This document shows positions 27,762 to 36,499 of a stretch of DNA of 64,000 nucleotides, one piece after another. Numbering within the stretch: position 1 is the stretch's first letter; each line of letters starts with the position of its first letter. Location of the stretch: positions 2,666,001-2,730,000 of the forward strand of contig NZ_MJIE01000001.1 of NCBI RefSeq assembly GCF_001940235.1. The letters are read 5' to 3'. The stretch comes from Hornefia porci (GTDB taxonomy: Bacteria; Bacillota; Clostridia; Peptostreptococcales; Anaerovoracaceae). The notes under the pieces were generated by a model that saw only the letters and a program-made list of their open reading frames with translations, did no database searches and was not told where the DNA came from. A program made the translations under genes and the position numbers.

Positions 27762-27790
27762 TTGAAACGAGGCGCGTTTACTGATATACT
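27762..27790 (+). promoter_or_regulatory. Promoter upstream of the cobalamin riboswitch
   Basis: TTGAAA (27762-27767), 17-base spacer, TGA then TATACT (27785-27790). A good sigma-A type promoter with an extended -10, placed just before the riboswitch fold begins. Confidence 0.65.
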
Positions 27791-27793
27791 TGG

Positions 27794-27975
27794 AATTAAC
27801 GTTTCCGGGGTCTGTGGTTGAAAATCCAGGCCAGGCGCGGGCGAAGGGATCCACGTAAACCGCCGCGGAAGGCGGCGACTATCATGGCGCGCTCTAGATG
27901 TAAGTCCTCGGTAAAATACCGGTCAAGGCGAGTGTGGGGGCAAAGACCAGGTCAGCCCGGAGACGTTTTTCTTAT
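27794..27975 (+). ncRNA. Probable cobalamin (B12) riboswitch
   Basis: About 180 structured bases between comF and the MBL gene. Recognisable cobalamin aptamer landmarks appear in order: GGTTGAAAATCCAGG, a GC-rich junction ending CCACGTAAAC, a TACCGGTCAAGGCGAG stretch like the GGGAAGGCG segment, and a B12-box-like AGCCCGGAGAC at 27954-27964 followed by TTTTT. It has its own promoter. It would control the MBL-fold gene starting at 28023. Match to the consensus is by eye and some segments are loose, so a covariance-model search is needed for certainty. Confidence 0.62.
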
Positions 27976-28040
27976 TTCTCAGACAGACCCGCGAGGTGAT
28001 TCAGGAAGGCAGGAATGCGGAAATGAAATGGAAAACGCCG

Positions 28041-28048
28041 GAAAAAAG
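28041..28048. repeat. Target-site duplication, left copy
   Basis: GAAAAAAG, identical to 29493-29500; the 8-bp size is what ISL3-family transposition makes. Confidence 0.85.
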
Positions 28049-29492
28049 GGCTCTTCATCAGCATGTGTGGGTGACTGAAGTGCCGTGACCCTTGAAAACA
28101 ATTGAAAAAGCATACAATTTCCTGTAGGATATTTTTTGCAACAAAAATCTCTTACGTAAAGGAATCTGTATGCTTACCAAAACAATACTCAAAAAAGCAC
28201 TGAATGTCAAGCACACTGCCATCGATAATGTAACTTTTGGTTCGGACGATTCGATTATCGTCCGTGTTCACCCGACGAAGGGCGAACAATGCCGCTGCGG
28301 CAAATGCGGCCGGAAAGCTCCGAGATATGATGCCGGCAGCGGGATCAGGCGCTGGCGGACCTGTGACATGAACACGCATAAAACGTATCTGGAGTCAGAG
28401 GTCTATCGGGTCAACTGCCCCGAGCATGGTGTTGTTGCCTGTGCTGTTCCATGGGCCAGGCACGACTCGGCATTCACATACGATTTCGAGCATATGACTG
28501 CATGGGTCGCGGTGAACTGTTCCCGTAAGGTAACGGCTGAGTTCATGCGGATCTCATGGAACACTGTCGGTCCGATCATCAGTCGGATCCGGCAAGATGC
28601 GGACTTCGATCCAAAGAGCCGTTTCGATGGACTGGTGAACATCGGCGTCGATGAGACCAGCTACAAGAAGGGCCACAAATATATTACGGTCATTGTGAAC
28701 CATGATACCGGCAAGGTCATCTGGGTTCACGAAGGACATGGAAAAGGTGTCTTCTCCCTGTTCTTCAAGCAGCTGACAAAGGAGCAGAGAGCTTCTATAC
28801 AGCTTGTTTCCGGCGACGGCGCCAAATGGATCCAGTCCTGTATAGATGAATACTGTCCCGATGCCGAACGCTGCATCGATCCCTTCCATGTTGTCCAGTG
28901 GGCCATGGAAGCTCTGGACAAAGTCCGCGCTGCCGCCTGGAACGATGCCCGTAAGAAGGTCTCTTCTGAGACGAAGCGCAAACCGGGAAGGCCATCCGGG
29001 GATACGCCAAAGCCGGATACCACAGCGAAGGACATCAAATCCAGTAATTTCGCTCTTGGAAAGGCTCCGGAGAACCTGACCGAGAAGCAACGGGCAAAGC
29101 TTGAACTGATTGCCAGGAAAGACAACCGCCTGTATCGGGCATACCTTCCGAAGGAAGAACTGCGGCTGGTGTTCCATTACGGATTGGATGCAGGGAAGGA
29201 ACAACTGAATCGCTTCATCAAGTGGGCACAGCACTGCAGGATCCCGGAGTTCGTGGAACTGCAGCGAAAGATCCGCCGGCACTACGATGCAATTCTGGCA
29301 ACTCTGGAGCACAAGCTGTCCAATGCGCGCATTGAGGCAGTCAACAACAAGATCAAGCTGACGATCCGTATGGCTTACGGATTCAGAAACATTGACAACA
29401 TGATGGACATGATCATGCTGCGATGCTCAGATATCGAGGTGAGTCTGCCGTGGAAAGGTCAGATTTTGACCCACACATGTTGATGATGCCTC
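28049..29492 (+). mobile_element. ISL3-family insertion sequence (1,444 bp)
   Basis: Complete element with 24-bp imperfect terminal inverted repeats. The left end (28049-28072) begins GGCTCTTCATCAG and continues to ATGTGTGGGT. The right end (29469-29492), read on the minus strand, is GAGGCATCATCAAC then ATGTGTGGGT. Flanked by an 8-bp duplication (GAAAAAAG) and carrying one intact transposase gene. It sits inside the ninth codon region of an MBL-fold gene. Confidence 0.92.
28170..29483 (+). CDS. ISL3-family transposase
   Basis: 437 residues; ATG 28170 after AAAGGAATCTGT. N-terminal cysteine cluster for a zinc-binding domain (CRCGKCGRKAP near 41-51, and NCPEHG), helix-turn-helix region, then a DDE catalytic domain with GVDETSYKKGHKY, VSGDGAKWI, CIDPFHVVQWAM and a C-terminal SNARIEAVNNKIKLTIRMAYGF segment holding the glutamate. 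All are typical of ISL3. It moves the element by cut-and-paste. No frameshift or stop, so it is probably active. The stop codon lies inside the right inverted repeat. Confidence 0.95.
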   Translation: MLTKTILKKALNVKHTAIDNVTFGSDDSIIVRVHPTKGEQCRCGKCGRKAPRYDAGSGIRRWRTCDMNTHKTYLESEVYRVNCPEHGVVACAVPWARHDSAFTYDFEHMTAWVAVNCSRKVTAEFMRISWNTVGPIISRIRQDADFDPKSRFDGLVNIGVDETSYKKGHKYITVIVNHDTGKVIWVHEGHGKGVFSLFFKQLTKEQRASIQLVSGDGAKWIQSCIDEYCPDAERCIDPFHVVQWAMEALDKVRAAAWNDARKKVSSETKRKPGRPSGDTPKPDTTAKDIKSSNFALGKAPENLTEKQRAKLELIARKDNRLYRAYLPKEELRLVFHYGLDAGKEQLNRFIKWAQHCRIPEFVELQRKIRRHYDAILATLEHKLSNARIEAVNNKIKLTIRMAYGFRNIDNMMDMIMLRCSDIEVSLPWKGQILTHTC

Positions 29493-29500
29493 GAAAAAAG
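29493..29500. repeat. Target-site duplication, right copy
   Basis: GAAAAAAG, identical to 28041-28048 and in the same reading phase of the interrupted gene. Confidence 0.85.
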
Positions 29501-30422
29501 ACCGTATTACAGTAAGTACAGACAGATTGATATCCGGAACGGACAGGGGTGGTACGAGTGCTACGAGCTTCCGGGGGATGTGTATGCTGTCTGTGAACCG
29601 CAGCATCTGCAGGAGGTTAACGTTTTCCTTATTTTCGGGGAAAGCCGCGTGCTGATGCTCGATACGGGAATGGGAATCTGTGACATCCGGCCGGTCATCG
29701 AGGAGCTTGTTGCTCTGCGGTGCGGGGCGCAGGCCGGAGAGATGCTGGACAATCTGATTGTCGTGAACTGCCATCTTCATTTCGACCACACCGGAAACGC
29801 GTGGAGATTTCCGGAAATCGTGACTGCAGATGCTCCGATCGTGCGCAGGCAGGCCAGAGAGGGGGTTCCCCATGAGCCTCTGGCGAATCAGGCCGATGAG
29901 GATATGTTTCTGTTCGGCTATCCGGAGGGCTTTGTTCCGGAAGACTACTGCATACGGCCTTATCGTATCCGGTGCTGTGAGGACGGCCACCGGTTCCGGC
30001 TGGGAGGACGCGAGGTGGAATTCATCACGACTCCCGGTCATACGGAGGATCACGCGATGCTGTACGATCACCGGGACGGCATTCTCTTCGCAGGGGATAT
30101 GATTTACTTCGGCGTGATTTACGTCCAGTTCGACAACGAGATTCTGGGGCATTCCGATATACAGGAATACATCGATTCGCTGGAGAAGGTGAAGCGCCGC
30201 TGTCCGAACATGAGGAGCATTTACGTTTCGCATAATGATTTTATAACGGATCTGAGTGCGATCGACAAAATCAGGGATGCGCTGATTGCGGTGCGGGACG
30301 GCGAGGCAGCGGGAGAGCCGCTTCGGGATGAGAAATACGGGTATTACGGAGATCCCTCCACAATGCGGCAGTACCGGTTCGACGGATTTTCTGTTGTGGC
30401 CGGGAAATAAAAAGGCTTTCCG

Positions 30423-30451
30423 TTGCGGGAAGGTTTTCGCTATGATATAAT
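30423..30451 (+). promoter_or_regulatory. Promoter of hpf
   Basis: TTGCGG (30423-30428), 17-base spacer and a perfect TATAAT (30446-30451), with ATG 30534 about 80 bases on. Confidence 0.65.
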
Positions 30452-30457
30452 AATGTT

Positions 30458-30481
30458 GACCTGAGATATTGATTTCAGGTC
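30458..30481. promoter_or_regulatory. Dyad GACCTGA-N10-TCAGGTC in the hpf leader
   Basis: A perfect 7-bp inverted repeat starting seven bases after the -10 box, so it covers the transcription start. It could be an operator or a 5' stabilising hairpin in the mRNA. Confidence 0.4.
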
Positions 30482-30533
30482 TGCATATAAAAGCGCTTCA
30501 GCAATCATGCGGAAGCGGAAAGGAAGGTCACAT

Positions 30534-31061
30534 ATGAAGGTAAACATCACAGGGAAGAATTTTAACACGTATGATCGCCTGCAGGAGACCGTGGAAAAGA
30601 AACTCGACAAGCTCGACAAGTATTTTTCAGATGAAGCGACAGCGAAAGTCGTTTTGTCAAAAGAGAGGGGAAGAGACAAAATTGAGGCAACGATCAACGC
30701 CAAGGGCGCTGTGTTCAGAGCGGAGGAGGTTACCGATGACATTTACGAGGGAATCGACCTGGCGGTAGACAAGCTGGCCAGCCAGATGTCCAGATTCAAA
30801 GGAAAACTGAGGAAACGCTATAACGACAATAAAGCTCTGAAGTTTGAATTCATGCCTGAACCGGAGACGGAAACGGAGGAGGCGAAAGTCGTCAAGGCCA
30901 AGAAATTCCAGCTGGAGCCCATGTCCGAGGACGAGGCCGTCCTGCAGATGGAGATGCTGCAGCACGATTTCTTCGTATTCCTGAATATGGAGACGGACAG
31001 CGTTAATGTCGTATATAAGAGAAAAGACGGAAATTACGGATTGCTGGAGACAACCTACTGA
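30534..31061 (+). CDS. hpf: Ribosome hibernation promoting factor (long form HPF/RaiA)
   Basis: 175 residues from ATG 30534 (MKVNITGKNFNTYDRLQETV), after AAGGAAGG. The N-terminal domain (1-100) binds the 30S subunit. After a charged linker the C-terminal domain (about 118-175: VKAKKFQLEPMSEDEAVLQM, then HDFFVFLNMETDSVNVVYKR) dimerises to form 100S ribosomes. This is the long form used by Firmicutes. Single gene with its own promoter and terminator-like hairpin. Confidence 0.95.
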   Translation: MKVNITGKNFNTYDRLQETVEKKLDKLDKYFSDEATAKVVLSKERGRDKIEATINAKGAVFRAEEVTDDIYEGIDLAVDKLASQMSRFKGKLRKRYNDNKALKFEFMPEPETETEEAKVVKAKKFQLEPMSEDEAVLQMEMLQHDFFVFLNMETDSVNVVYKRKDGNYGLLETTY

Positions 31062-31094
31062 TCTCTCAGCTCCGTATTGACGGATAAAATGCGG

Positions 31095-31141
31095 GGGCCG
31101 CCCGCCGGACCGATGATGCTTCATCGTCCGGTGAGCGGCCC
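31095..31141. terminator. GC-rich hairpin between hpf and the symporter gene
   Basis: GGGCCGC (31095-31101) pairs with GCGGCCC (31135-31141), with inner CCGGAC/GTCCGG and CGATGA/TCATCG pairs. Strong fold, weak T-run, placed between convergent genes. Confidence 0.55.
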
Positions 31142-31254
31142 TTCTGCGTGTGCGGCGCGGCCGTGATGTGGTGCAGTGCGGTCACGGTGCGGCGCAGTTG
31201 ACGGCATTCCCGCGGCTGCAGCGCCTCGCAGCACCTCGCCGCCGGAGCGGCGTA

Positions 31255-32817
31255 CTATTTGTCCCGGTCTCCGAGCACTGTTTTGGCATGAACGACAACG
31301 GAACGGTCATAGCAGCGGAACATGTCATCAACACCTGCGGGCGCAGTTCTTTGTGTAAGGAGAGAGACGACAGGGACGATCAGCAGGGAGACGACCATGG
31401 AGAACACGCCGGAATACAGGGAATTCCGGAAGATCCAGCGGAGGACGGGGCCGGCTGGGGTGAAGAGGCCGAGGGAGGTGCAGAGCTGGAGCAGCATCAT
31501 AACCGTTCCGAATCCGAAGGCGGTCAGTACAGACGCGCGGGTGGTTTTTTTCCAGTAGAGTCCGTAGAGGAAGGGGGCCAGGAAGGAGCCGGACAGGGCG
31601 CCCCAGGAGACTCCCATAAGCTGTGCGATGAAGGTGATCCTCGAACGGGCCTGTACGATGGCAATGGCCGCCGAGATGACGATGAAAACCGCGATGAAAA
31701 TCCGCATGACAGTCATTTTCTGCGCCTCGCTCATTCTGTTTCCCCGCAGCGGATCGATGAAGTCCAGTGTCAGCGTAGAGCCGGAGGTCAGCACCAGTGA
31801 GGACAGGGTGGACATGGACGCGGACAGCACGAGAATCAGAACGACGCCGATCAGGATATCCGGAAGGCCGGAGAGCATGGTCGGAATGATGCTGTCCATT
31901 CCGTTTGCCTGCACCTCCTGCTCCGTGGTGAACAGGTGTCCGAAGCCGCCGAGAAAGTAACAGCCTCCAGCCACGATGATAGCGAAAAAAGTCGATACGA
32001 TGGTGCCGGTTTTGATGCTGCGCTCATTGTCGATCGCATAGAATTTGCTGACCATCTGCGGAAGCCCCCAGGTACCGAGCGAGGTGAGGAGGACGACAAT
32101 CAGCAGATACAGCGGCTGCGGGCCGAAAAAGGATACGTAGGCGCCCTTCATCACAGGAGAACTGACCTCCGACATTTTTACCAGCGAACTCATGAACCCG
32201 CCGTTCTGCGCGAGGACCGCGAGGATGACCGCGACGATGCCGGCCAGCATGATCAGTCCCTGGATAAAATCGTTGATGGCCGTGGCCATATAACCTCCGG
32301 CGATTACATAGATCGCGGTCAGCAGCGCCATGACGATGACGCAGATTGAATAATCCACGTTGAAGGCCATGCGGAACAGCCGGGACAGTCCGTTATACAG
32401 GGACGCCGTATAGGGAATCAGAAATACAAAGGTGATAAAGGAAGCCAGCACCTTCAGGCGTGCTGAGCCGTATCGCTGTCCGAAAAATTCCGGCATGGTG
32501 CGGGAGCCCAGATGCTGCGTCATGATGCGTGTCCGCCGGCCCAGAATGACCCAGGCGAGGAGAGAGCCGATAAAGGCGTTTCCCAGTCCGATCCAGGTGG
32601 AGGCGACCCCGAAATTCCAGCCGAACTGGCCTGCGTACCCTACAAAGATGACTGCGGAAAAATACGATGTGCCGTAGGCGAAGGCGGTGAGCCAGGGGCC
32701 GACTGAGCGGCCTCCCAGAACAAAACCGTTCACATCGGTGCTGTGCCGGCGGCAATAGAGGCCGATGGAAATAAATACAGAGAAAAAAGCAATCAGCAGA
32801 ACTGTTTTGATTATCAT
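31255..32817 (-). CDS. Sodium:solute symporter family protein
   Basis: 520 residues, about 13 membrane spans, SSS family. It moves a solute with Na+ across the membrane. Sequence marks include STDVNGFVLGGRSVGPWLTA near the N-terminus, YGTSYFSAVIFVGYAG and the GGYMATAINDFIQGLIM region. The start is ATG 32817 (MIIKTVLLIAFFSVF), nine bases after GGAGG. No enzyme gene accompanies it, so the substrate cannot be assigned. Transcribed alone from a consensus promoter. Confidence 0.88.
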   Translation of the reverse strand: MIIKTVLLIAFFSVFISIGLYCRRHSTDVNGFVLGGRSVGPWLTAFAYGTSYFSAVIFVGYAGQFGWNFGVASTWIGLGNAFIGSLLAWVILGRRTRIMTQHLGSRTMPEFFGQRYGSARLKVLASFITFVFLIPYTASLYNGLSRLFRMAFNVDYSICVIVMALLTAIYVIAGGYMATAINDFIQGLIMLAGIVAVILAVLAQNGGFMSSLVKMSEVSSPVMKGAYVSFFGPQPLYLLIVVLLTSLGTWGLPQMVSKFYAIDNERSIKTGTIVSTFFAIIVAGGCYFLGGFGHLFTTEQEVQANGMDSIIPTMLSGLPDILIGVVLILVLSASMSTLSSLVLTSGSTLTLDFIDPLRGNRMSEAQKMTVMRIFIAVFIVISAAIAIVQARSRITFIAQLMGVSWGALSGSFLAPFLYGLYWKKTTRASVLTAFGFGTVMMLLQLCTSLGLFTPAGPVLRWIFRNSLYSGVFSMVVSLLIVPVVSLLTQRTAPAGVDDMFRCYDRSVVVHAKTVLGDRDK

Positions 32818-32891
32818 ATGATGAAACCTCCGATATCGTTGAAACCTGACGATCCAGCGAATGCAGCGCATCCGTGCGGGCCGATTTTTCA

Positions 32892-32921
32892 ATTATACCG
32901 AATTCACGGGGAGGCTGTCAA
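32892..32921 (-). promoter_or_regulatory. Consensus promoter of the symporter gene
   Basis: Minus-strand TTGACA (32916-32921), 18-base spacer, TATAAT (32892-32897); both hexamers match the sigma-A consensus perfectly. Confidence 0.75.
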
Positions 32922-32990
32922 TGCAGAGAAAAGAATTATTCTCCGGCCCGCACAATATCCGATTCCGCACAAACTATCCCCACAGATACC

Positions 32991-33019
32991 TTGATATTTT
33001 GTGCCGTTTCATATACAAT
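32991..33019 (+). promoter_or_regulatory. Promoter of the cdaA-cdaR-glmM-glmS operon
   Basis: TTGATA (32991-32996), 17-base spacer, TACAAT (33014-33019), 29 bases before the cdaA ATG. Confidence 0.65.
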
Positions 33020-33048
33020 TAAATGGGTTGAGTAGAAGGGGATTTTTT

Positions 33049-33912
33049 ATGCAGGAATTGCAGACATTTTTTACAAACACAATATACAGCATCGGATGGA
33101 ATGATGCTTTGGACATTGCAATTACAACCTTTGTGCTTTACAAGATCCTGGAATTCATCAAGGAAACCAGGGCGCAGCAGCTGATTAAGGGGCTTGCCGT
33201 TCTGGTCATCGCCTATTTCCTGTCGGGGATTCTGAATCTTCATGTGGTTCACTGGTTCCTGGGCGGGGCGTTCACCATCGGTCTGTTCGCCCTGGTCGTG
33301 CTCTTTCAGCCTGAGCTGCGGCGCGGTCTGGAGTATATGGGCAGAAGCAAGTTTTTCCACGCCCGTCTGGTTTCCCAGGTGGACAAAGACAAGGCCAAGT
33401 TCATCTGCGATGAAATCGCGGACGCGGCCATGTCCTTCTCTGCCAGCAAGACCGGTGCGCTGATCGTGTTCGAGCGGGAGATTACGCTGGAGGATATCGC
33501 GGAAACGGGGACTCTTATTAATGCGGAGATTTCGGAAGAACTGCTGGGAAATCTTTTCTACGAGGGTTCGCCGCTGCACGACGGCGCGGTCATCATCCGC
33601 GGAGACAAGGTTTATGCGGCGGGCTGCGTGCTCCCTCTGACAGACAACAAGAATCTGAACAAAAGTCTCGGGACAAGGCATCGGGCCGGCATCGGCATCA
33701 CCGAGAATTCCGACGCTCTGACTTTGATCGTCAGTGAAGAGACCGGTATCATTTCCATTGCACAGGAGGGAAAGATCACCCGGTTCCTGGACAAGAAGAG
33801 CGTGGAAAAGATTCTGTTCAACCTTTTCATCACAGAGGAAGAGGACAAAAAAATGTCCAGACTCGGAAGGCTGGGAAACCGGCTGGGAAGGGGGAAGCAT
33901 GCTTCAAAGTAA
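33049..33912 (+). CDS. cdaA: Membrane-bound diadenylate cyclase CdaA
   Basis: 287 residues; ATG 33049 after AAGGGG (an in-frame ATG at 33001 lies upstream of the -10 box and cannot be used). Three N-terminal membrane spans (about 20-85) anchor a DAC domain (about 105-260) with the catalytic DGA in SPLHDGAVIIRG and RHR in GTRHRAGIG. It makes the second messenger c-di-AMP from two ATP, controlling potassium and wall homeostasis. It overlaps cdaR by 14 bases, and the order cdaA-cdaR-glmM is the standard Firmicute arrangement. Confidence 0.97.
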   Translation: MQELQTFFTNTIYSIGWNDALDIAITTFVLYKILEFIKETRAQQLIKGLAVLVIAYFLSGILNLHVVHWFLGGAFTIGLFALVVLFQPELRRGLEYMGRSKFFHARLVSQVDKDKAKFICDEIADAAMSFSASKTGALIVFEREITLEDIAETGTLINAEISEELLGNLFYEGSPLHDGAVIIRGDKVYAAGCVLPLTDNKNLNKSLGTRHRAGIGITENSDALTLIVSEETGIISIAQEGKITRFLDKKSVEKILFNLFITEEEDKKMSRLGRLGNRLGRGKHASK

Positions 33913-35116
33913 AAAGGGCAATCTGATTATCTCCCTGATCCTGGCACTCACCCTCTGGTTCTATGTGGTGGGAGAGATGAATCCGACGACGAACAAGACC
34001 TTCCGCAATATCCCGATCACACTGACGAACACACAGACCCTGCAGGATAATGGAATGGCGGTCGTCAGTACCAGTTCTGAAAAGATGAGCATCACCATCA
34101 CCGGTAAACGCAGCGCCGTCAACAAGGTGCGCTCCGCCGATATTTCCGCGACAGTGGACGTTTCAGAGGCCGCGGCCGGGAACAACCAGCTGCGGGTCAA
34201 CATCAGCGTTCCCGGCAACGTGGATGTGAAGGATCAGAGCCTGAACCGCATTACGGTCAACGTACAGAAGCGGATCAGCGCCAGCCGTCCGGTACGCATT
34301 CTGTACAGCGGCAGCGGCGGATCGAATACAGAAGCGACGACGACCTCGGTGGATCCCAAGCAGGTCACGGTCAGCGGAGCCAGGTCGCAGGTGGAGAAGG
34401 TATCCTACGTGAAGGGGCTGGTGAACGTTTCGGATATAAAAACCAGCGAAACTGTGATTTCCGCAAGGCTGACGCCGGTGGACGCCGACGGGAACGAGGT
34501 GAGCAACGTAACTCTGTCACAGAACAAGGCGAATGTAAAAACCGTACTTTACTATACAAAGAAGGTGACACTGACCGTGCCGGTCAAGGGCGAGAACAGC
34601 GGGGACTATAAGCGGACCTGGAAGGCTCCGTCCACTGTTGTGATTAAAGGAGACCGGAACGCAATTGATAAAATCAGCAGCGTGACGGCGAAAACCATCG
34701 ATCTGTCCGGCGTGACGGAATCCACTACGCTGAAAATACAGCCGAAGCTGCCGGACGGCGTGGAACTGGCGGACACCTCCGATAACCTTGCGATGAAGGT
34801 TACAGTGAAGGGCACATCGTCCGGGAATACCGGCAGCTCCAGGACATTTTCCATCAGTGGCAGGAAGGTGGATCTCACTGATGTTGACAGCGGTCTGAGC
34901 GCCAGCGTCACGACAGGCACGGTGCGTGTCACGGTTACGGGAACAAAAAATCAGCTGTCGAAGATCGATTCCGGGGACATCGGGGTGTCTGCGAGCTGCG
35001 ACGGTCTGAACGAGGGAACGCACAGCGTGAGTGTCAAGGCTTCCTGCGGAAAGACCCACAGCGGCATTTCAGTGACTCCGGCGCAGATTACGGTTGTTCT
35101 GACAGAAAGCAATTAA
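33899..35116 (+). CDS. cdaR: CdaA regulatory protein CdaR (YbbR domains)
   Basis: 405 residues from ATG 33899 (MLQSKKGNLIISLILALTLW), inside the end of cdaA and after GGGAAGGGGG. One N-terminal span (about 8-25) anchors an extracellular chain of about four YbbR repeats of about 80 residues, visible as recurring DVxxxP/VTVxG patterns (VTVSGARSQVEKV, VVIKGDRNAIDKI, VTVTGTKNQLSKI). CdaR binds and modulates CdaA. The domain after 315 ends with a third such repeat. Confidence 0.93.
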   Translation: MLQSKKGNLIISLILALTLWFYVVGEMNPTTNKTFRNIPITLTNTQTLQDNGMAVVSTSSEKMSITITGKRSAVNKVRSADISATVDVSEAAAGNNQLRVNISVPGNVDVKDQSLNRITVNVQKRISASRPVRILYSGSGGSNTEATTTSVDPKQVTVSGARSQVEKVSYVKGLVNVSDIKTSETVISARLTPVDADGNEVSNVTLSQNKANVKTVLYYTKKVTLTVPVKGENSGDYKRTWKAPSTVVIKGDRNAIDKISSVTAKTIDLSGVTESTTLKIQPKLPDGVELADTSDNLAMKVTVKGTSSGNTGSSRTFSISGRKVDLTDVDSGLSASVTTGTVRVTVTGTKNQLSKIDSGDIGVSASCDGLNEGTHSVSVKASCGKTHSGISVTPAQITVVLTESN

Positions 35117-35131
35117 GCGGAGGAAAAATTC

Positions 35132-36484
35132 ATGGGGAGATTATTCGGTACGGATGGCGTGAGAGGCGTCGCCAATTCTGAGCTGACGCCTGAGCTCGCT
35201 TTCAATCTCGGAAAAGCAGGGGCGTCAGTACTGGGAGAATCCAGAAAAAACCCGATGATCATCATCGGAAAAGATACGCGTGTTTCCGGCGATATGCTGG
35301 AGAACGCACTGACAGCGGGAATTCTTGCGGTCGGCGGCAATGTGATCAAGGTGGGCGTGATTCCCACTCCTGCGGTGGCTTATCTGGTCCGTCACTATGA
35401 GGCACAGGCCGGCGTCGTGATTTCCGCGTCGCATAATCCGTTTGAATATAACGGAATTAAATTCTTCAACAGTGAAGGCTACAAGCTGGATGATTCGATT
35501 GAAGAGAAAATTGAAGATCTGATTATCCGCGGAATTGACCCCAATGCGCATATGACGGGAGAAGCGCTGGGTACCTGCATGGAGGGAGAAGAAAACGCCA
35601 TGGAGATCTACCGGCGCTACCTTCTTTCCACGATTGACGTGCGTCTTGACGGAATGACCGTTGTCATGGATTGCGCCAACGGCGCGTCCTACAAGATTGC
35701 TCCTCAGGTCTATCGGGATCTCGGCGCGCGGGTGATTCCTATCGGCTGCTCGCCGAACGGGATCAACATCAACGATCATATCGGCTCCACCCACCCGGAG
35801 AAGCTGCAGCAGAAGGTCCGGGAGGAGCACGCGGACATCGGTCTCGCTTATGACGGAGACGCGGACCGCCTGATTGTAGTGGACGAAAACGGCGAGGTGA
35901 TCGACGGAGACAAAACCATCTGCATTTGTGCCCGGATGCTGAAGGATGACGGAAAACTGGCGAAGAACAAGGTCACCGCGACGGTCATGAGCAATCTCGG
36001 ATTTCATAAATACATTGAAAACATGGGCGCGGACGTGGACGTGACCGATGTGGGGGACCGCTATGTGCTGGAAGCCATGCTGAAAAGCGGATGTGTAATC
36101 GGCGGAGAACAGTCGGGACACATTATTTTCAGGGATTATTCGACCACAGGCGACGGCGCAGTCTCGTCCCTGCAGTTCATGAAGGCACTGAAGCGTTCGG
36201 GACGCAGGCCTTCAGAGCTTGCGGCTGAGATTACTTTGTACCCGCAGGTGCTGGTCAACGCCCGGGTCACCGGCGAGGGCAAGACTTTGTACAAGAAAGA
36301 CGAAGAAGTGCTCCGCGCGGTGGAGATCATCGAAGAGAAGATGGCCGGAGACGGTCGCGTGCTGATCCGCCCCTCCGGGACGGAGCCGCTGGTCCGGATT
36401 ATGATCGAGGGCCGGGACAAAGCCGCTATTTCAGAGATGGCGCAGGCGCTGGCGGATCTGATCAGCAGCAAATACGGAAAATGA
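35132..36484 (+). CDS. glmM: Phosphoglucosamine mutase
   Basis: 450 residues, family length. Converts glucosamine 6-phosphate to glucosamine 1-phosphate for UDP-GlcNAc. Phosphoserine Ser100 in ISASHNP, metal loop DGDADRL, sugar loop GGEQSGH and phosphate loop RPSGTEPLVR are complete. Lies 15 bases after cdaR; GlmM is known in other Firmicutes to bind and inhibit CdaA, which explains the linkage. Confidence 0.97.
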   Translation: MGRLFGTDGVRGVANSELTPELAFNLGKAGASVLGESRKNPMIIIGKDTRVSGDMLENALTAGILAVGGNVIKVGVIPTPAVAYLVRHYEAQAGVVISASHNPFEYNGIKFFNSEGYKLDDSIEEKIEDLIIRGIDPNAHMTGEALGTCMEGEENAMEIYRRYLLSTIDVRLDGMTVVMDCANGASYKIAPQVYRDLGARVIPIGCSPNGININDHIGSTHPEKLQQKVREEHADIGLAYDGDADRLIVVDENGEVIDGDKTICICARMLKDDGKLAKNKVTATVMSNLGFHKYIENMGADVDVTDVGDRYVLEAMLKSGCVIGGEQSGHIIFRDYSTTGDGAVSSLQFMKALKRSGRRPSELAAEITLYPQVLVNARVTGEGKTLYKKDEEVLRAVEIIEEKMAGDGRVLIRPSGTEPLVRIMIEGRDKAAISEMAQALADLISSKYGK

Positions 36485-36499
36485 CGGAGGAAATCATAT

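Larger units (their letters stand above)
28023..30410 (+). pseudogene. MBL-fold metallohydrolase gene interrupted by ISL3-family element
   Basis: The gene starts at ATG 28023 (MKWKTPEKR) and is broken after nine codons by the IS at 28049-29492. Joining across one copy of the 8-bp target duplication restores the frame exactly: ..TPEKR then PYYSKYRQIDIRNGQ and on to 30410. The metallo-beta-lactamase core downstream is intact: LMLDTGMG, the zinc motif H-L-H-F-D-H in NCHLHFDHTGN, TPGHTEDH and LFAGDMIY. A shorter product could start at GTG 29580 but would lose about 35 N-terminal residues. The upstream promoter and probable B12 riboswitch no longer connect to the body of the gene. The disruption looks recent, because the target duplication and frame are perfect. 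Substrate unknown. Confidence 0.85.

Noticed and set aside
28049..30410. Composite transposon carrying the MBL gene
   Set aside because: Only one IS copy is present and the MBL sequence continues on both sides of it.
36485..36499. glmS ribozyme
   Set aside because: Only 15 bases separate glmM and glmS, too short for the ribozyme core.
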